DNA of 64,000 nucleotides, from positions 1,612,001 through 1,676,000 of the forward strand of contig OZ271919.1 in the NCBI GenBank assembly GCA_965602035.1, given 5' to 3'. Positions 9,033-17,369 of this stretch are shown in pieces (the first letter of the stretch is position 1; the number at the start of each line of letters is the position of its first letter). The notes below the pieces were generated by a model. That model was not told where the DNA came from, did no database searches, and was given only the letters and a program-made list of their open reading frames with translations. Origin of the DNA: Natronospirillum sp965602035 (lineage in GTDB: Bacteria; Pseudomonadota; Gammaproteobacteria; Pseudomonadales; Natronospirillaceae). A program made the position numbers and the translations under genes.

Positions 9033-9938
9033 TCAGAGGTTCAACGCCAACACATCGAGGTTGTCCATGACCCACTGGTGCGTCCGGTCATTGTCGCCGT
9101 CGCGCCAGCCGGCCACAACCGGTTGTTCACGGGATTCCGGGTCGTCATCCATGGCCTTTATAACGAGATCGCCGTTCAGTACTTCCTCCTTGATGCGGTG
9201 CATCGGGAGAAACCCGACACCCAGGCCCTGACGCTGCGCCGCAATCTTGGTCGCCATATCGGGCACCAGAAACTCCTGCCGACGTTGGCGCAAACCGGCG
9301 GACAGGGGCGCCATCTGCCGCGCGGTATCGCGAATGGTAACGACCGGGTACTCGGCCAGGTCTTCCTCGCTCAACGGGCGGTCTTCTTTCGCCAATGGGT
9401 GATGCCGGCCAACCGCGAGCACCATGCGTACCGTGCCGATAGGTCGCACGTGAAGGCCGCTGATATCAGGCATGGCGTTTTTCGGTGCCAGCACCAGGTC
9501 GGCTTCATGCTCTACCAGAAGTTCCCAGGTACCCGACAAGGCGCCCTGTTTTACATGCACCGGCACCCAGGGGATCTCCTGACGCGCCTTCTGCAACAGG
9601 GGGACGACCTGCTGGAAATCCATCAGGTGATCATAGGCAACGGTGTACTGTGCGGTCCAGCCGTCCGAGAGGCGCTGTGCGCTGTGGGCCAGGTTTTCCA
9701 TGGCCGTCAGGATGCGCCGACCTTCCTTCAGTATGTGGCGCGCGGATTCGGTCCATTCTGCGCGGTGTCCACTGCGGTCAAACAGATCAATTTCCAGATC
9801 CCGTTCGCACTTCTGGAGCGTATAGGTCAAGGCAGAGGGTACCTTGTGGAGGTGCTCCGCAGCCGCGGCGAAGCTGCCGAACTGATCGATCGCATCCAGG
9901 GTGCGAATCAGCTCCACCGTGATCGGGTTGTGTGCCAT
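9033..9938 (-). CDS. LysR family transcriptional regulator
   Basis: This 301-residue protein has an N-terminal winged helix-turn-helix (residues about 5-65, FGSFAAAAEHLHKVPSALTYTLQKCE) and a C-terminal effector-binding domain starting near 90 (AQYTVAYDHLMDFQQVVPLL). It is divergent from the pirin gene, with 110 bp between the two start codons, a common arrangement in which the LysR protein controls the neighbour and itself. The effector is unknown; redox or electrophile sensing is only a guess from the pirin partner. Confidence 0.9.
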   Translation of the reverse strand: MAHNPITVELIRTLDAIDQFGSFAAAAEHLHKVPSALTYTLQKCERDLEIDLFDRSGHRAEWTESARHILKEGRRILTAMENLAHSAQRLSDGWTAQYTVAYDHLMDFQQVVPLLQKARQEIPWVPVHVKQGALSGTWELLVEHEADLVLAPKNAMPDISGLHVRPIGTVRMVLAVGRHHPLAKEDRPLSEEDLAEYPVVTIRDTARQMAPLSAGLRQRRQEFLVPDMATKIAAQRQGLGVGFLPMHRIKEEVLNGDLVIKAMDDDPESREQPVVAGWRDGDNDRTHQWVMDNLDVLALNL

Positions 9939-10048
9939 ACGGCAGAAACCTGTTCAGTGTTTTTGAAATCATCCGACGAATTCTTTCGTTATGCAAGGCA
10001 GTGGGCGTGGCGCTAAAGTACTCCCAACTCAAAAAGGAGGTGTTCATC

Positions 10049-10888
10049 ATGACCGAACGCACTGTTACCCGACTTGCTCGCGGCCTGCCAACGCAGGACG
10101 GCGCGGGCGTCAGCCTGTCCCGCATCATCGGAAGCCCGTACATGCAGCGGGTGGATCCGTTCCTCATGCTGGACGAATTCAAATCGGATGATCCTAACGA
10201 TTACATTGCCGGGTTCCCGAGCCACCCACACCGTGGTTTCGAGACAGTCACCTACCTGATCGAAGGCAGTGTGCGACACAGAGACCACATGGGCAACGAG
10301 GGTTACCTGGCGCCGGGGTCCATTCAGTGGATGACAGCAGGCCGCGGCATTGTGCACGAAGAGATGCCACAGCAGGAAAACGGTATGCTGTGGGGTTTTC
10401 AGTTGTGGGTGAATCTGCCTGCCAAGGACAAGATGCAGGAGCCACGGTACCAGGATATTCAGCCCGATGACGTGCCTGAAACCTCCTTCGATGCAGGTCT
10501 CGTGCGTGTGCTGGCCGGTGAAATCAACGGCAAGACTGGCCCTGTAAGTGGTGTTGCCACCGAGCCCCGCTTCTTTGATGTTCGCTGGGAGGAAAAAGGC
10601 CAATTCCACCATGAGCTGCCGGAAGAACACACTGGCTTCATCTACGCCTACCGCGGTGACCTGACGATCGGCAAGCAGGTTGTCCGAGAAGGTGAAGTTG
10701 CCATTCTGAGCGATGGTGAATCGGTGACCATTGACGGACCGGAAGGCGCCGGCTGTCTGCTCGTCGCCGGCAAGCCTCTGAAGGAGCCGGTGGCGCAGTA
10801 TGGGCCCTTTGTCATGAATACGCCGGAAGAAATTGAGCAGGCGATTCGTGACTTCCAGACCGGGCGTTTGACCGCAGCGGCGGCCTGA
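10049..10888 (+). CDS. Pirin family protein
   Basis: This 279-residue bicupin of the pirin family shows the metal-binding set in the N-terminal cupin: FPSHPHRGFETVTYL (two His), VRHRDHMG and GRGIVHEEM (His and Glu). Some bacterial pirins act as quercetin 2,3-dioxygenases and others bind enzymes or regulators, so the role is open. Start ATG 10049 follows a strong AAAAAGGAGG. It is divergent from a LysR gene that probably regulates it. An inverted REP pair lies just after the stop. Confidence 0.9.
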   Translation: MTERTVTRLARGLPTQDGAGVSLSRIIGSPYMQRVDPFLMLDEFKSDDPNDYIAGFPSHPHRGFETVTYLIEGSVRHRDHMGNEGYLAPGSIQWMTAGRGIVHEEMPQQENGMLWGFQLWVNLPAKDKMQEPRYQDIQPDDVPETSFDAGLVRVLAGEINGKTGPVSGVATEPRFFDVRWEEKGQFHHELPEEHTGFIYAYRGDLTIGKQVVREGEVAILSDGESVTIDGPEGAGCLLVAGKPLKEPVAQYGPFVMNTPEEIEQAIRDFQTGRLTAAAA

Positions 10889-10905
10889 TCACTGCACTCG
10901 AAAAA

Positions 10906-10962
10906 TCGCGGCCTTCGGCCGGCTCCTACAATTTCGTCGTAGGAGCCGGCCGAAGGCCGCGA
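10906..10962. repeat. Inverted pair of REP-like elements after the pirin gene
   Basis: Copies at 10906-10929 and 10939-10962 face away from each other around a 9-nt spacer, so the transcript can form a long hairpin. It could protect or terminate the pirin mRNA, although no T-tract follows. Confidence 0.85.
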
Positions 10963-10990
10963 ATCAACAACGCCATTATTGCGCGGGCAA

Positions 10991-11179
10991 CTACCAGCGT
11001 CGAGTCGGTGCAATCCAGCGAAACAACTCCATCCCCAGAAAGACGACGGCGGGCATAATCCATTGTGTCTGCCAATCGAAAGTGCCACTCAACCACTCAA
11101 GTGCACCAATGATCAAGCCGGCAAGCACCGCCAGTTTGACCGAATCCCAGAACTTATACGTCCTAGGTTCTCTGCTCAA
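10991..11179 (-). CDS. Small two-helix membrane protein coupled to the glycine-rich peptide gene
   Basis: This 62-residue protein of unknown function has two hydrophobic helices (KLAVLAGLIIGALEWL and WIMPAVVFLGMELFRWI). The proposed start is TTG at 11179, which overlaps the TGA stop of the gene upstream (TTGA), so translation is probably coupled. Its pattern Asp-Ser, helix, aromatic loop, PA..FL..E..R matches the second repeat of the protein at 8642-9022. Its size and position next to a small secretable peptide are like immunity proteins of class II bacteriocins, but there is no sequence proof. Confidence 0.5.
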   Translation of the reverse strand: MSREPRTYKFWDSVKLAVLAGLIIGALEWLSGTFDWQTQWIMPAVVFLGMELFRWIAPTRRW

Positions 11180-11463
11180 GGTGCCTTACCCAAGAGAAAG
11201 CCACCGAACGTAAGCGCCGCCCCACCAGGGCCACCTTTCGCTCCAACAGCGATGGCTGTGGCTCCTGCTCGGACATTGTGTCTTTTCTCGTCGGTAATAA
11301 ACCTTAGTCCACCTGCATCTCGGCCATAGTCATCCATCTGGTTCGACGGATCACTACCTCCCGCAGGGCCGAGCGTCTTGCGTTTTTTCCGGCGGCTACT
11401 GCTGCTACTGCCGAAGCAGATCTGGATGGTTTCGGATTCCGGTGTAACGAGTTGAGCGTTCAT
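11176..11463 (-). CDS. Small glycine-rich peptide, bacteriocin-like in organisation
   Basis: I do not recognise this 95-residue protein. The ATG at 11463 has TGGAGG seven bases upstream, a strong site; a frame extending to 11481 is less likely. The N-terminal third is polar with a serine run and a basic patch (SSSSSRRKKRK) followed by LGPAGGS, a possible double-glycine processing site near residue 36. The C-terminal 30 residues are glycine/alanine-rich and hydrophobic (GATAIAVGAKGGPGGAALT). A two-helix membrane protein is coupled directly downstream, and a 42-nt inverted repeat lies in the leader. A peptide toxin/immunity pair is one reading; a surface or structural peptide is another. Confidence 0.5.
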   Translation of the reverse strand: MNAQLVTPESETIQICFGSSSSSRRKKRKTLGPAGGSDPSNQMDDYGRDAGGLRFITDEKRHNVRAGATAIAVGAKGGPGGAALTFGGFLLGKAP

Positions 11464-11482
11464 AATGACCTCCATTGTCATT

Positions 11483-11524
11483 TATGGTGAAGAGCGCAGC
11501 TCTGTGAACTGCACCTTCACCATA
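11483..11524 (-). promoter_or_regulatory. Inverted repeat in the leader of the glycine-rich peptide gene
   Basis: Ten-base arms TATGGTGAAG (11483-11492) and CTTCACCATA (11515-11524) flank 22 bp; inside is a second small hairpin, AGAGC GCA GCTCT (11491-11503). It lies 20 bp ahead of the start codon, so it could be a leader RNA structure or an operator. Confidence 0.5.
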
Positions 11525-11580
11525 CGAGGTCATGGCACACGAAGGAACTCACCGCAAGGATAGTTCGAGTAAGCGCCCGA

Positions 11581-12165
11581 TCAGCCGTTGATGAGCTGCC
11601 GGATATCGGCGAGCTGCAGGTCCGGCGGCATGTTGTCCCGCATCAGCACAACTGCTTCATTGTCGCGGTTGAACGCGAACACGCCGCTGGAATGCGATAC
11701 ATCGTAGTTTCCGTTTTCATCGGGTTCCGCGTAGCTGTAGGTGACACGGTATCGACGGGTAAGTTCCCGCAACTGCGCCTGGGTGCCGGTCAGCCCGATA
11801 AAGTCAGGCCCAAAGGCGCTGGTGTAGTCGGCCAGCAGTTCCGGCGTGTCCCGCGCCGGATCCACCGAGACGAACAGCACCTGAATCTGCTCTCGCTCCT
11901 CGTCCGGTAGCGCCCGCAAATGGCTCGCGAGGTTGGCGAGTGTCAGCGGGCAGACATCGGGGCAGTGGGTGAACCCGAAAAATACCAGCGAGACCTGGCC
12001 ACTGAACTCGTCTGCGGTGACCTCCTCGCCGGATTCGGACGTCAGCGTAAACTGAAGATCCGGCATAACGCCCGACACATCCGTGCTGTTCCATTCCTGG
12101 CCGCTGCAGCCGGCCAGAAACGCCAGTACAAGGGCCAGAAATGCAGATCGAAAAATCACAGTCAT
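11581..12165 (-). CDS. SCO1/SenC family copper protein
   Basis: This 194-residue lipoprotein inserts copper into the CuA site of cytochrome c oxidase or acts as its thiol reductase. A lipobox (FLAGCSG, Cys about residue 19) anchors it on the periplasmic side. The thioredoxin-fold domain has the copper CxxxC in FGFTHCPDVCPLTL and the conserved distal His in DVSHSSGVFAF. Start ATG 12165 is 16 bp after the stop of the PCuAC chaperone gene. With the CtaG gene upstream it forms a three-gene copper-delivery operon. Confidence 0.9.
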   Translation of the reverse strand: MTVIFRSAFLALVLAFLAGCSGQEWNSTDVSGVMPDLQFTLTSESGEEVTADEFSGQVSLVFFGFTHCPDVCPLTLANLASHLRALPDEEREQIQVLFVSVDPARDTPELLADYTSAFGPDFIGLTGTQAQLRELTRRYRVTYSYAEPDENGNYDVSHSSGVFAFNRDNEAVVLMRDNMPPDLQLADIRQLING

Positions 12166-12181
12166 CGTCACTCTCTGTTGC

Positions 12182-12622
12182 TCATTGGTATGTAGGCGGC
12201 ACAACGTCGAAAGGTACTTCGTGCGTGCTGCCATCGCTGAATTCAAAGATCACTTGCACAGTATCGCCCACCGACAGGTCAACCTGACGGCCCATCATCA
12301 TGAGGTGGTAACCACCGGGACGAAACACCCTTTCACCACCGGCCGCCACAGTGACCTCCGGGCGCTTTTCCATTCGGTGATTGCCATCCACCATCGTGCT
12401 CTCGTGCATTTCACCCATGTTGAACGCAGGGCTGCTGACACCGGTTAACGTCACGGTGCTCTCGCTGTTGTTCGTCACCCGGAAATACCCTCCCGCTGGG
12501 GTGTTTCCGGGCAATACACGCAACACGGGATCATGAAAACCAACTGACTCCGCGTCCTGCGCCTGCACAGCAAGAGGCACCAGTAACCCGAAAGCCAATA
12601 TAGCCAGACCGTTCCAACGCAT
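12182..12622 (-). CDS. Periplasmic copper chaperone, PCu(A)C family
   Basis: This 146-residue exported protein has a signal peptide (LAILAFGLLVPLAVQAQ) and the PCu(A)C copper site: Met/His in FNMGEMHESTM, NHRME, and the final HLMMM of GGYHLMMMG. PCu(A)C proteins hand Cu(I) to SCO proteins or CuA. Start ATG 12622 has GAGGAG six bases upstream. The gene lies between the CtaG and SCO1 genes with short gaps, consistent with one operon. Confidence 0.9.
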   Translation of the reverse strand: MRWNGLAILAFGLLVPLAVQAQDAESVGFHDPVLRVLPGNTPAGGYFRVTNNSESTVTLTGVSSPAFNMGEMHESTMVDGNHRMEKRPEVTVAAGGERVFRPGGYHLMMMGRQVDLSVGDTVQVIFEFSDGSTHEVPFDVVPPTYQ

Positions 12623-12644
12623 GTACAACTCCTCAGGATGGGTA

Positions 12645-13499
12645 TTAAGAAACTGGATCGCGGGCGTTCTGCTCTTGGCGGCGAGCGTCGTCCATGGCGA
12701 ACTTCGCGACAATTAATACGCCGACAAGGCTCATCATGGCCGGAGGTATCCAGGTCAACAGGCCACCGATCTGCTGGTCTACCATGGGCGATATGGCCCA
12801 GGCCCGACCGCAGACACTGTAAACATCAAACAGTTCCCGCGACGACAGAAATATGTAGGCACCCAACACAATCTGCGGCGGCGCCACCGCGATCAGACTG
12901 GCAAACCGCCAACGCCACTTCAGGCCACCCTCGGCTGGTGTGCGGCGATCCAGAATCAGGAACCAGAACAGCAGCCCGTCAATCAGCATGCTCCAGTTCA
13001 TTATCTGGTACAGCGTGTGACTCAGCATGGCGTAATAATGCAGCGTCGGGTGCAGCCAGAAGAAAATCAGGCCGACAAACAGAAACGACGCCACAACAGG
13101 TTGTTGTACCGCGTTGTAGATGGGTGACACCACCATCTGTAGTCGTGGCCAGATCGACAGTTGCTTGAATCGCTCTGGCAAACCTGCCGCCATCACCGGC
13201 AGTGGTGCGGCGAAGGCGACCAGCAGCGGGCCCATATGGTGCAGGATTAAATGCTGGGCGCGATGCGCGAAAAACAGGAATTGCGACAGATAATCGTAAT
13301 AGGTGTGGGATACGCCATACATGAAGCCCACACCGATGTAGAACGCGAGTGACCGCCACCAGGGCGGGCATCTGCCCCCCTTCTGCCGAAGCGCTACCAG
13401 CCCCTGGCTGTACACAGCGACCGCTCCCAGGCAGGCCAGCAGCCACAACCAGGAAAACTCCCAGGGCACGAGGTACTGGAGCCAGTGGGTTATTTCCAT
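12645..13499 (-). CDS. Cytochrome c oxidase assembly factor, caa3-type CtaG
   Basis: This 284-residue integral membrane protein of the Caa3_CtaG family has about seven helices. Conserved segments include FFAHRAQHLILHHMGPLLVAFAAPL, with the histidine cluster thought to bind copper, and WSMLIDGLLFWFLILDRR. It is the first gene of the copper-delivery operon, followed by the PCuAC and SCO1 genes. No oxidase subunit genes are in the window, so the partner oxidase must be encoded elsewhere. Confidence 0.88.
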   Translation of the reverse strand: MEITHWLQYLVPWEFSWLWLLACLGAVAVYSQGLVALRQKGGRCPPWWRSLAFYIGVGFMYGVSHTYYDYLSQFLFFAHRAQHLILHHMGPLLVAFAAPLPVMAAGLPERFKQLSIWPRLQMVVSPIYNAVQQPVVASFLFVGLIFFWLHPTLHYYAMLSHTLYQIMNWSMLIDGLLFWFLILDRRTPAEGGLKWRWRFASLIAVAPPQIVLGAYIFLSSRELFDVYSVCGRAWAISPMVDQQIGGLLTWIPPAMMSLVGVLIVAKFAMDDARRQEQNARDPVS

Positions 13500-13745
13500 C
13501 AGATACTCACGAGAATCAACGCTGGCGCAAGTCTATCACAGAGGCCCTGACCGACAAGGCGGCTTACCGGCGCTTGACGGTCGCCATCAATACCCGTCGG
13601 ATTCTTTTGTCCTGGATAAGCAATCCATGATTGACACCCGGGGGGACTATTGTAGGCTGCCTGAAAAGAGAAATTCGGGCACATGAAAGCGCTTCCGGCC
13701 AATTCATGACAACCAATCAGCGAGCAGGGTTTTGAGGAGACTCCG

Positions 13746-14930
13746 TTGAAAGCAAAACTGGCGTTCACGAAGAAGGAATATGTACAGCGCGTACGCAAGG
13801 TACGTCGTGAAATGCGAATCCGCAAGGTTGATGTACTGGTCGTGACAGACCCCGGCAATATGAACTGGCTGACGGGCTATGACGGCTGGTCCTTCTACGT
13901 ACATCAGGGCGTTGTGGTGCATGTGGACCAGGAAGAGCCAATCTGGTTTGGCCGGCGAATGGATGAAAGCGCCGCTCTGCTCCGCTGTTTCATGAAGCGT
14001 GAGAACCTGATCAGCTACCCCGAGGAGTATGTACACAACCTCGAAAAGCACCCCATGACCTGGCTCGCTGAGCACCTGTTCATTGAGAAAGGCTGGACCG
14101 GTGCCACGATTGCCACCGAGATGGATGCCTACTACTACACCGCAGACGCGCACCGGTCACTGCGGCTGATGCTCCCCGAGGCACGGTTTGTGGACAGTTA
14201 CCATCTGGTGAACTGGTGCCGCGCTGTGAAATCCGCCAAGGAAATCGAGTACATGAAGATTGCCGGGCGGATCACCTCGAAGATTCACCAACGCATTCTC
14301 GATGTGGCGCGCGCCGGCATTCCCAAGAGTTTCGTGGTATCGCAGATCTACGAAACCGCGATCGCGGGGGTCGATGGCTATAGCGGTGATTACCCGTCCA
14401 TCGTGCCGCTATTGCCCTCGGGTGAAGAGGCCTCGGCATCGCACATTACCTGGGATGAAAAGCCCTTCCGACAGAACGAAGGCACGTTCTTTGAAGTGTC
14501 CGGCTGCTACAAGCGCTATCACGCGCCCATGTCGCGCACGCTCTATATCGGCAAACCCAGTGCCAAGTTCCTGAATGCGGAAAAAGCACTGCTTGAGGCC
14601 ATTGACGCCGGGCTGGAACAGGCGAAACCCGGCAACCGAACCTGCGATATTGCCAATGCCCTCGATAGCGTCATGAACAAGTATGGCATCGATCGCCAGG
14701 GCGCCCGCTGTGGCTACCCAGTGGGGGTGAGCTACCCCCCGGACTGGGGCGAGCATACCTCAAGCCTGCGCTCCTCGGATGAAACCGTCCTCCAACCGGG
14801 AATGACCTTCCACTTCATGCCCGGTATCTGGCAGGAGAACTGGGGCATTGAGATCACCGAAAGCATTCTGATCACCGACTCTGGTGTCGAGACGCTATGT
14901 GACTTCCCCAGGAAGCTGTTTGTTAAGTAG
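13746..14930 (+). CDS. doeA: Ectoine hydrolase (M24 peptidase fold)
   Basis: This 394-residue protein of the creatinase/aminopeptidase P (pita-bread) fold is close to DoeA/EutD, which opens the ring of the osmolyte ectoine to N-acetyl-diaminobutyrate as the first step of its use as a nutrient. Characteristic blocks are MNWLTGYDGWSFYVHQ, VNWCRAVKSAKEIEYM, GVDGYSGDYPSIVPLLPSG, FFEVSGCYKRYHAPMSRTLY and GYPVGVSYPPDWGEHT. The start is TTG 13746 with GAGGAG upstream. Neither the partner deacetylase (DoeB) nor a DoeX-type regulator is adjacent. A REP lies nine bases after the stop. Confidence 0.82.
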   Translation: MKAKLAFTKKEYVQRVRKVRREMRIRKVDVLVVTDPGNMNWLTGYDGWSFYVHQGVVVHVDQEEPIWFGRRMDESAALLRCFMKRENLISYPEEYVHNLEKHPMTWLAEHLFIEKGWTGATIATEMDAYYYTADAHRSLRLMLPEARFVDSYHLVNWCRAVKSAKEIEYMKIAGRITSKIHQRILDVARAGIPKSFVVSQIYETAIAGVDGYSGDYPSIVPLLPSGEEASASHITWDEKPFRQNEGTFFEVSGCYKRYHAPMSRTLYIGKPSAKFLNAEKALLEAIDAGLEQAKPGNRTCDIANALDSVMNKYGIDRQGARCGYPVGVSYPPDWGEHTSSLRSSDETVLQPGMTFHFMPGIWQENWGIEITESILITDSGVETLCDFPRKLFVK

Positions 14931-14938
14931 GTAATTTT

Positions 14939-15023
14939 GTAGGAGCGGTCGACAGGCCGCGACTAACGGCGCCCATTAGTGTTCTATCGCCGCCTGCGGA
15001 CGCCGTGTAACGGCGGCTCCTAC
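14939..15023. repeat. Two REP-like elements between doeA and the AEC gene
   Basis: Copies at 14939-14962 (direct) and 15001-15023 (inverted). The second supplies the TAG stop codon of the AEC permease, which reads into the element from the other strand. Confidence 0.85.
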
Positions 15024-15955
15024 AGAAAGCCAAAGCTTCGGAGCAACAGCAATCCCACGGTCGTCGTGGCAATCGATAGCACAGTTGTCACGGCGATGAT
15101 CTCGGCAGCAAACTGCCCCCAGTTGGTCATCGCCTTGGCCATTACATAGCTGGCCGCTGCAGTAGGTGCTGCCATGAGAATGTAGAGAATACCAAGCATT
15201 TCTCCCCGAAAACCGAGCAACAGCGCCCCGGCGACGGCGAACAGAGGCAGCACCACCAGTTTGCTCAGACTCACCCACAGTACCCAGGCCTTGCGCGCTT
15301 TCAGCCCTTCACCGCGCAGCGTCGCGCCGATACAGAGCAAGGCAAGAGGCAGAGCCAGGCCGCCAAGGTCTTCCAGCACGGTTTCCGACATAGCTGGAAA
15401 CGAAAGACCGGCCAGTGACCAGGCGGTGCCGAGAAATACCCCAATGATGATCGGGTTCTTCACAATGCCTTTTGCTGTGTCACGCCAACTGACCGGTGCC
15501 TGGCCCGCCTGCAGCACAAAAACCGCGGTTACGTTGAACAGCAGGGTCATCAGAGCCACCATGATCGACGCCAGCGGCAGTGCCGAAATCCCGAACGCGT
15601 TCACCACCATCGCCAGGCCTACAACATTCATATTGCCCCGGTAGGCACCCTGGACCGCGACGCCACGGGCCGACGGCTCGATGATCACTTTACTGAACCA
15701 GAATTTCAGCAGCGGAATGGATATGACGACCACGATCACGGCGTATCCGAGAAACGTCCAATCCCAGACTTCTTCAATCGAGGTATTGCCGATGTTGAGA
15801 AACAGCAGTCCCGGAAGTGCCCAGGTAAACACCAGATAGTTGGCGTCCTTCATGAAGGAGTCGCTGATACGGCTGAACCGCCTGAGCAGCACACCGGCGA
15901 TTAACCAGGTAAGGATCGGAATCGTGGTGGAGAGGGCGAAAAAGAGAGTGCTCAC
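15020..15955 (-). CDS. AEC family transporter
   Basis: This 311-residue permease of the auxin efflux carrier family has about ten helices in two five-helix halves. Conserved features include the N-terminal PILTWLIAGVLLRR, PLLKFWFSKV, RGNMNVVGLAMVVNAFG with the Asn motif of the crossover helix, and the C-terminal PTAAASYVMAKAM. The start is GTG 15955 with AAGGAAG upstream. It faces doeA tail to tail, so a link with ectoine is not implied. Its TAG stop lies within a REP element. Confidence 0.85.
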   Translation of the reverse strand: MSTLFFALSTTIPILTWLIAGVLLRRFSRISDSFMKDANYLVFTWALPGLLFLNIGNTSIEEVWDWTFLGYAVIVVVISIPLLKFWFSKVIIEPSARGVAVQGAYRGNMNVVGLAMVVNAFGISALPLASIMVALMTLLFNVTAVFVLQAGQAPVSWRDTAKGIVKNPIIIGVFLGTAWSLAGLSFPAMSETVLEDLGGLALPLALLCIGATLRGEGLKARKAWVLWVSLSKLVVLPLFAVAGALLLGFRGEMLGILYILMAAPTAAASYVMAKAMTNWGQFAAEIIAVTTVLSIATTTVGLLLLRSFGFL

Positions 15956-16166
15956 GCCGCGTGGACTTCCTTGATATGAATAGAGCCCCCATTGTAGCGG
16001 CGATTATGGACCTGTCACATGCAGGGTGGTTATTGCGGGCATAACCGTTTTTGTGCCCGTCATGCGTTTACAAGTCGATGCGTCGGACCGACGCAGCCAA
16101 CATCAGGCTTGTCTGTTGCCATTGAGCTTGCTCACGCATCGTTCGGCGGCGGAACCCGAGCGGAGG

Positions 16167-17234
16167 TTACCGCTTCAGGAAATCAAGAGTATCAGCCGTA
16201 ATAATGGTATCAAGCCAGTCTTCCAATTGTCGGACGTCAGCGCCGTCGATACGAGTTTCTACCCATTCCGGTAACTCGCCGAACTTTCGTTCGACCTGAC
16301 GCTTCAGTGTCAATCTTGCATGGTCTAAAAGGCCAAGCGAATGGCCTTCCTCGCGACCTTCCTCCCGGCCTTGTTCTCTGCCTTCCTCTCTTCCTTCCTC
16401 TCTGCCTTCCTCTCTTCCTTCCTCTCTGCCTTCTTCCCGGCCTTCCACTCGGCCCTTTCGCCGCGCTTCACGCCGCCATTCTTTTACCGTTTCCTCGAGC
16501 ATGCTGTGCATCTCCTGCAACTCGTCCATACCCTCCAAGTGTAGGCCTTTCATGCGCTCGGGCAAGAGGACGTGTTTCATCCACCCGGCGAACGCACGGC
16601 GGGTTTCCTGCTGCTCTTCGTGGTTCAGCCAATCCAGTAGTCGCCCCAATACCTCGGTGATGGACTCAGGCGTCATACTGTATTCCAGGCGGAACAGGGC
16701 AGCGGCGAAGTTCCGGGTTTCCGGCAGGGTGGCGTTTCGATAGTCGGTTTCATCGATCAGCAGAAATCGATGCTGCGGAAGGTAGCTCTTCAGCCCGGGA
16801 GGAACGGCGGGTAACAGGTCCTGAACATCCAATGGTCCGCGCCAACGCGACTTCCCGTTATACAGAACGACGGGCAGCACCGGGGGTAATAATCGTGTGC
16901 TCTGAAACTCTCCGACCTGGATCAGATGCTGATAGAGCAGGCCAAGATAGGTCATGATGCGCACCGGCATCCAGTGATCGGAGCGCGACTGGAATTCCAG
17001 CATCAGGTACAGGTACAACCAGCGATCGCCGGTGGCCGAACGCCACTGCACCCGCCACAGGCAGTCGTTACGGCGTTCGCTCAACTGCTGGCTGATAAAG
17101 TCGGTTTTGACCGGGGTCAGTGTCGAGAAATCGAGCTCATCGACCCAGGGTTCATGTACAAAACCCCGAAGCAGGTCGGCGACCAGCTCGGGCTGGGAAA
17201 ACAACAGACGATAGCTGTGGTCGTGGCGTGACAT
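16167..17234 (-). CDS. Rpn family recombination-promoting nuclease / PD-(D/E)XK transposase-like
   Basis: This 355-residue protein is of the Rpn/YhgA-like family. The N-terminal opening DHSYRLLFSQPELVADLLRGF and the core YLYLMLEFQSRSDHWMPVRI (E-x-Q of the PD-(D/E)XK nuclease site) are diagnostic. Members promote RecA-independent recombination, and phage defence has been proposed for some. Residues about 262-298 are nine or so repeats of Glu-Gly-Arg-Glu, a low-complexity stretch common in this family. There are no terminal inverted repeats or target duplication, so it is not part of a recognisable transposon here. Confidence 0.85.
   Translation of the reverse strand: MSRHDHSYRLLFSQPELVADLLRGFVHEPWVDELDFSTLTPVKTDFISQQLSERRNDCLWRVQWRSATGDRWLYLYLMLEFQSRSDHWMPVRIMTYLGLLYQHLIQVGEFQSTRLLPPVLPVVLYNGKSRWRGPLDVQDLLPAVPPGLKSYLPQHRFLLIDETDYRNATLPETRNFAAALFRLEYSMTPESITEVLGRLLDWLNHEEQQETRRAFAGWMKHVLLPERMKGLHLEGMDELQEMHSMLEETVKEWRREARRKGRVEGREEGREEGREEGREEGREEGREQGREEGREEGHSLGLLDHARLTLKRQVERKFGELPEWVETRIDGADVRQLEDWLDTIITADTLDFLKR
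16343..16453. repeat. 12-bp tandem repeat inside the rpn-type gene
   Basis: About nine copies of a degenerate 12-bp unit (CCTTCCTCTCTG and variants on the plus strand) encode the Glu-Gly-Arg-Glu repeats. The unit length is divisible by three, so copy-number change alters protein length, not frame. Confidence 0.8.
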
Positions 17235-17335
17235 CCGTGTCGCTCCGATCCATCCGTGGAGTGATCACGTTAGTGGACAATAGGTCGCGTTGATATGACC
17301 CGTGGGTCAGAATTTCAGACCATTGAAATGAAGAC

Positions 17336-17362
17336 TTGACCCCTGGTTATTCGGTGTAGAAT
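17336..17362 (+). promoter_or_regulatory. Candidate promoter for the alpha/beta hydrolase gene, near-leaderless
   Basis: TTGACC (17336-17341) and TAGAAT (17357-17362) lie 15 bp apart. The ATG at 17370 falls about where transcription should start, so the mRNA may have no leader; no ribosome-binding site is visible. Confidence 0.4.
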
Positions 17363-17369
17363 CCCCCTT

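Noticed and set aside
9006..10016. 336-codon open frame on the plus strand over the LysR gene
   Set aside because: It is wholly antisense to a clear LysR regulator, has no family motifs and is explained by GC-rich third positions.
16343..16453. Possible CRISPR-like or regulatory tandem array
   Set aside because: The 12-bp units encode Glu-Gly-Arg-Glu inside the Rpn gene; there are no spacers.
16167..17234. Insertion sequence around the Rpn gene
   Set aside because: No terminal inverted repeats or target duplication can be seen; the family is often stand-alone.
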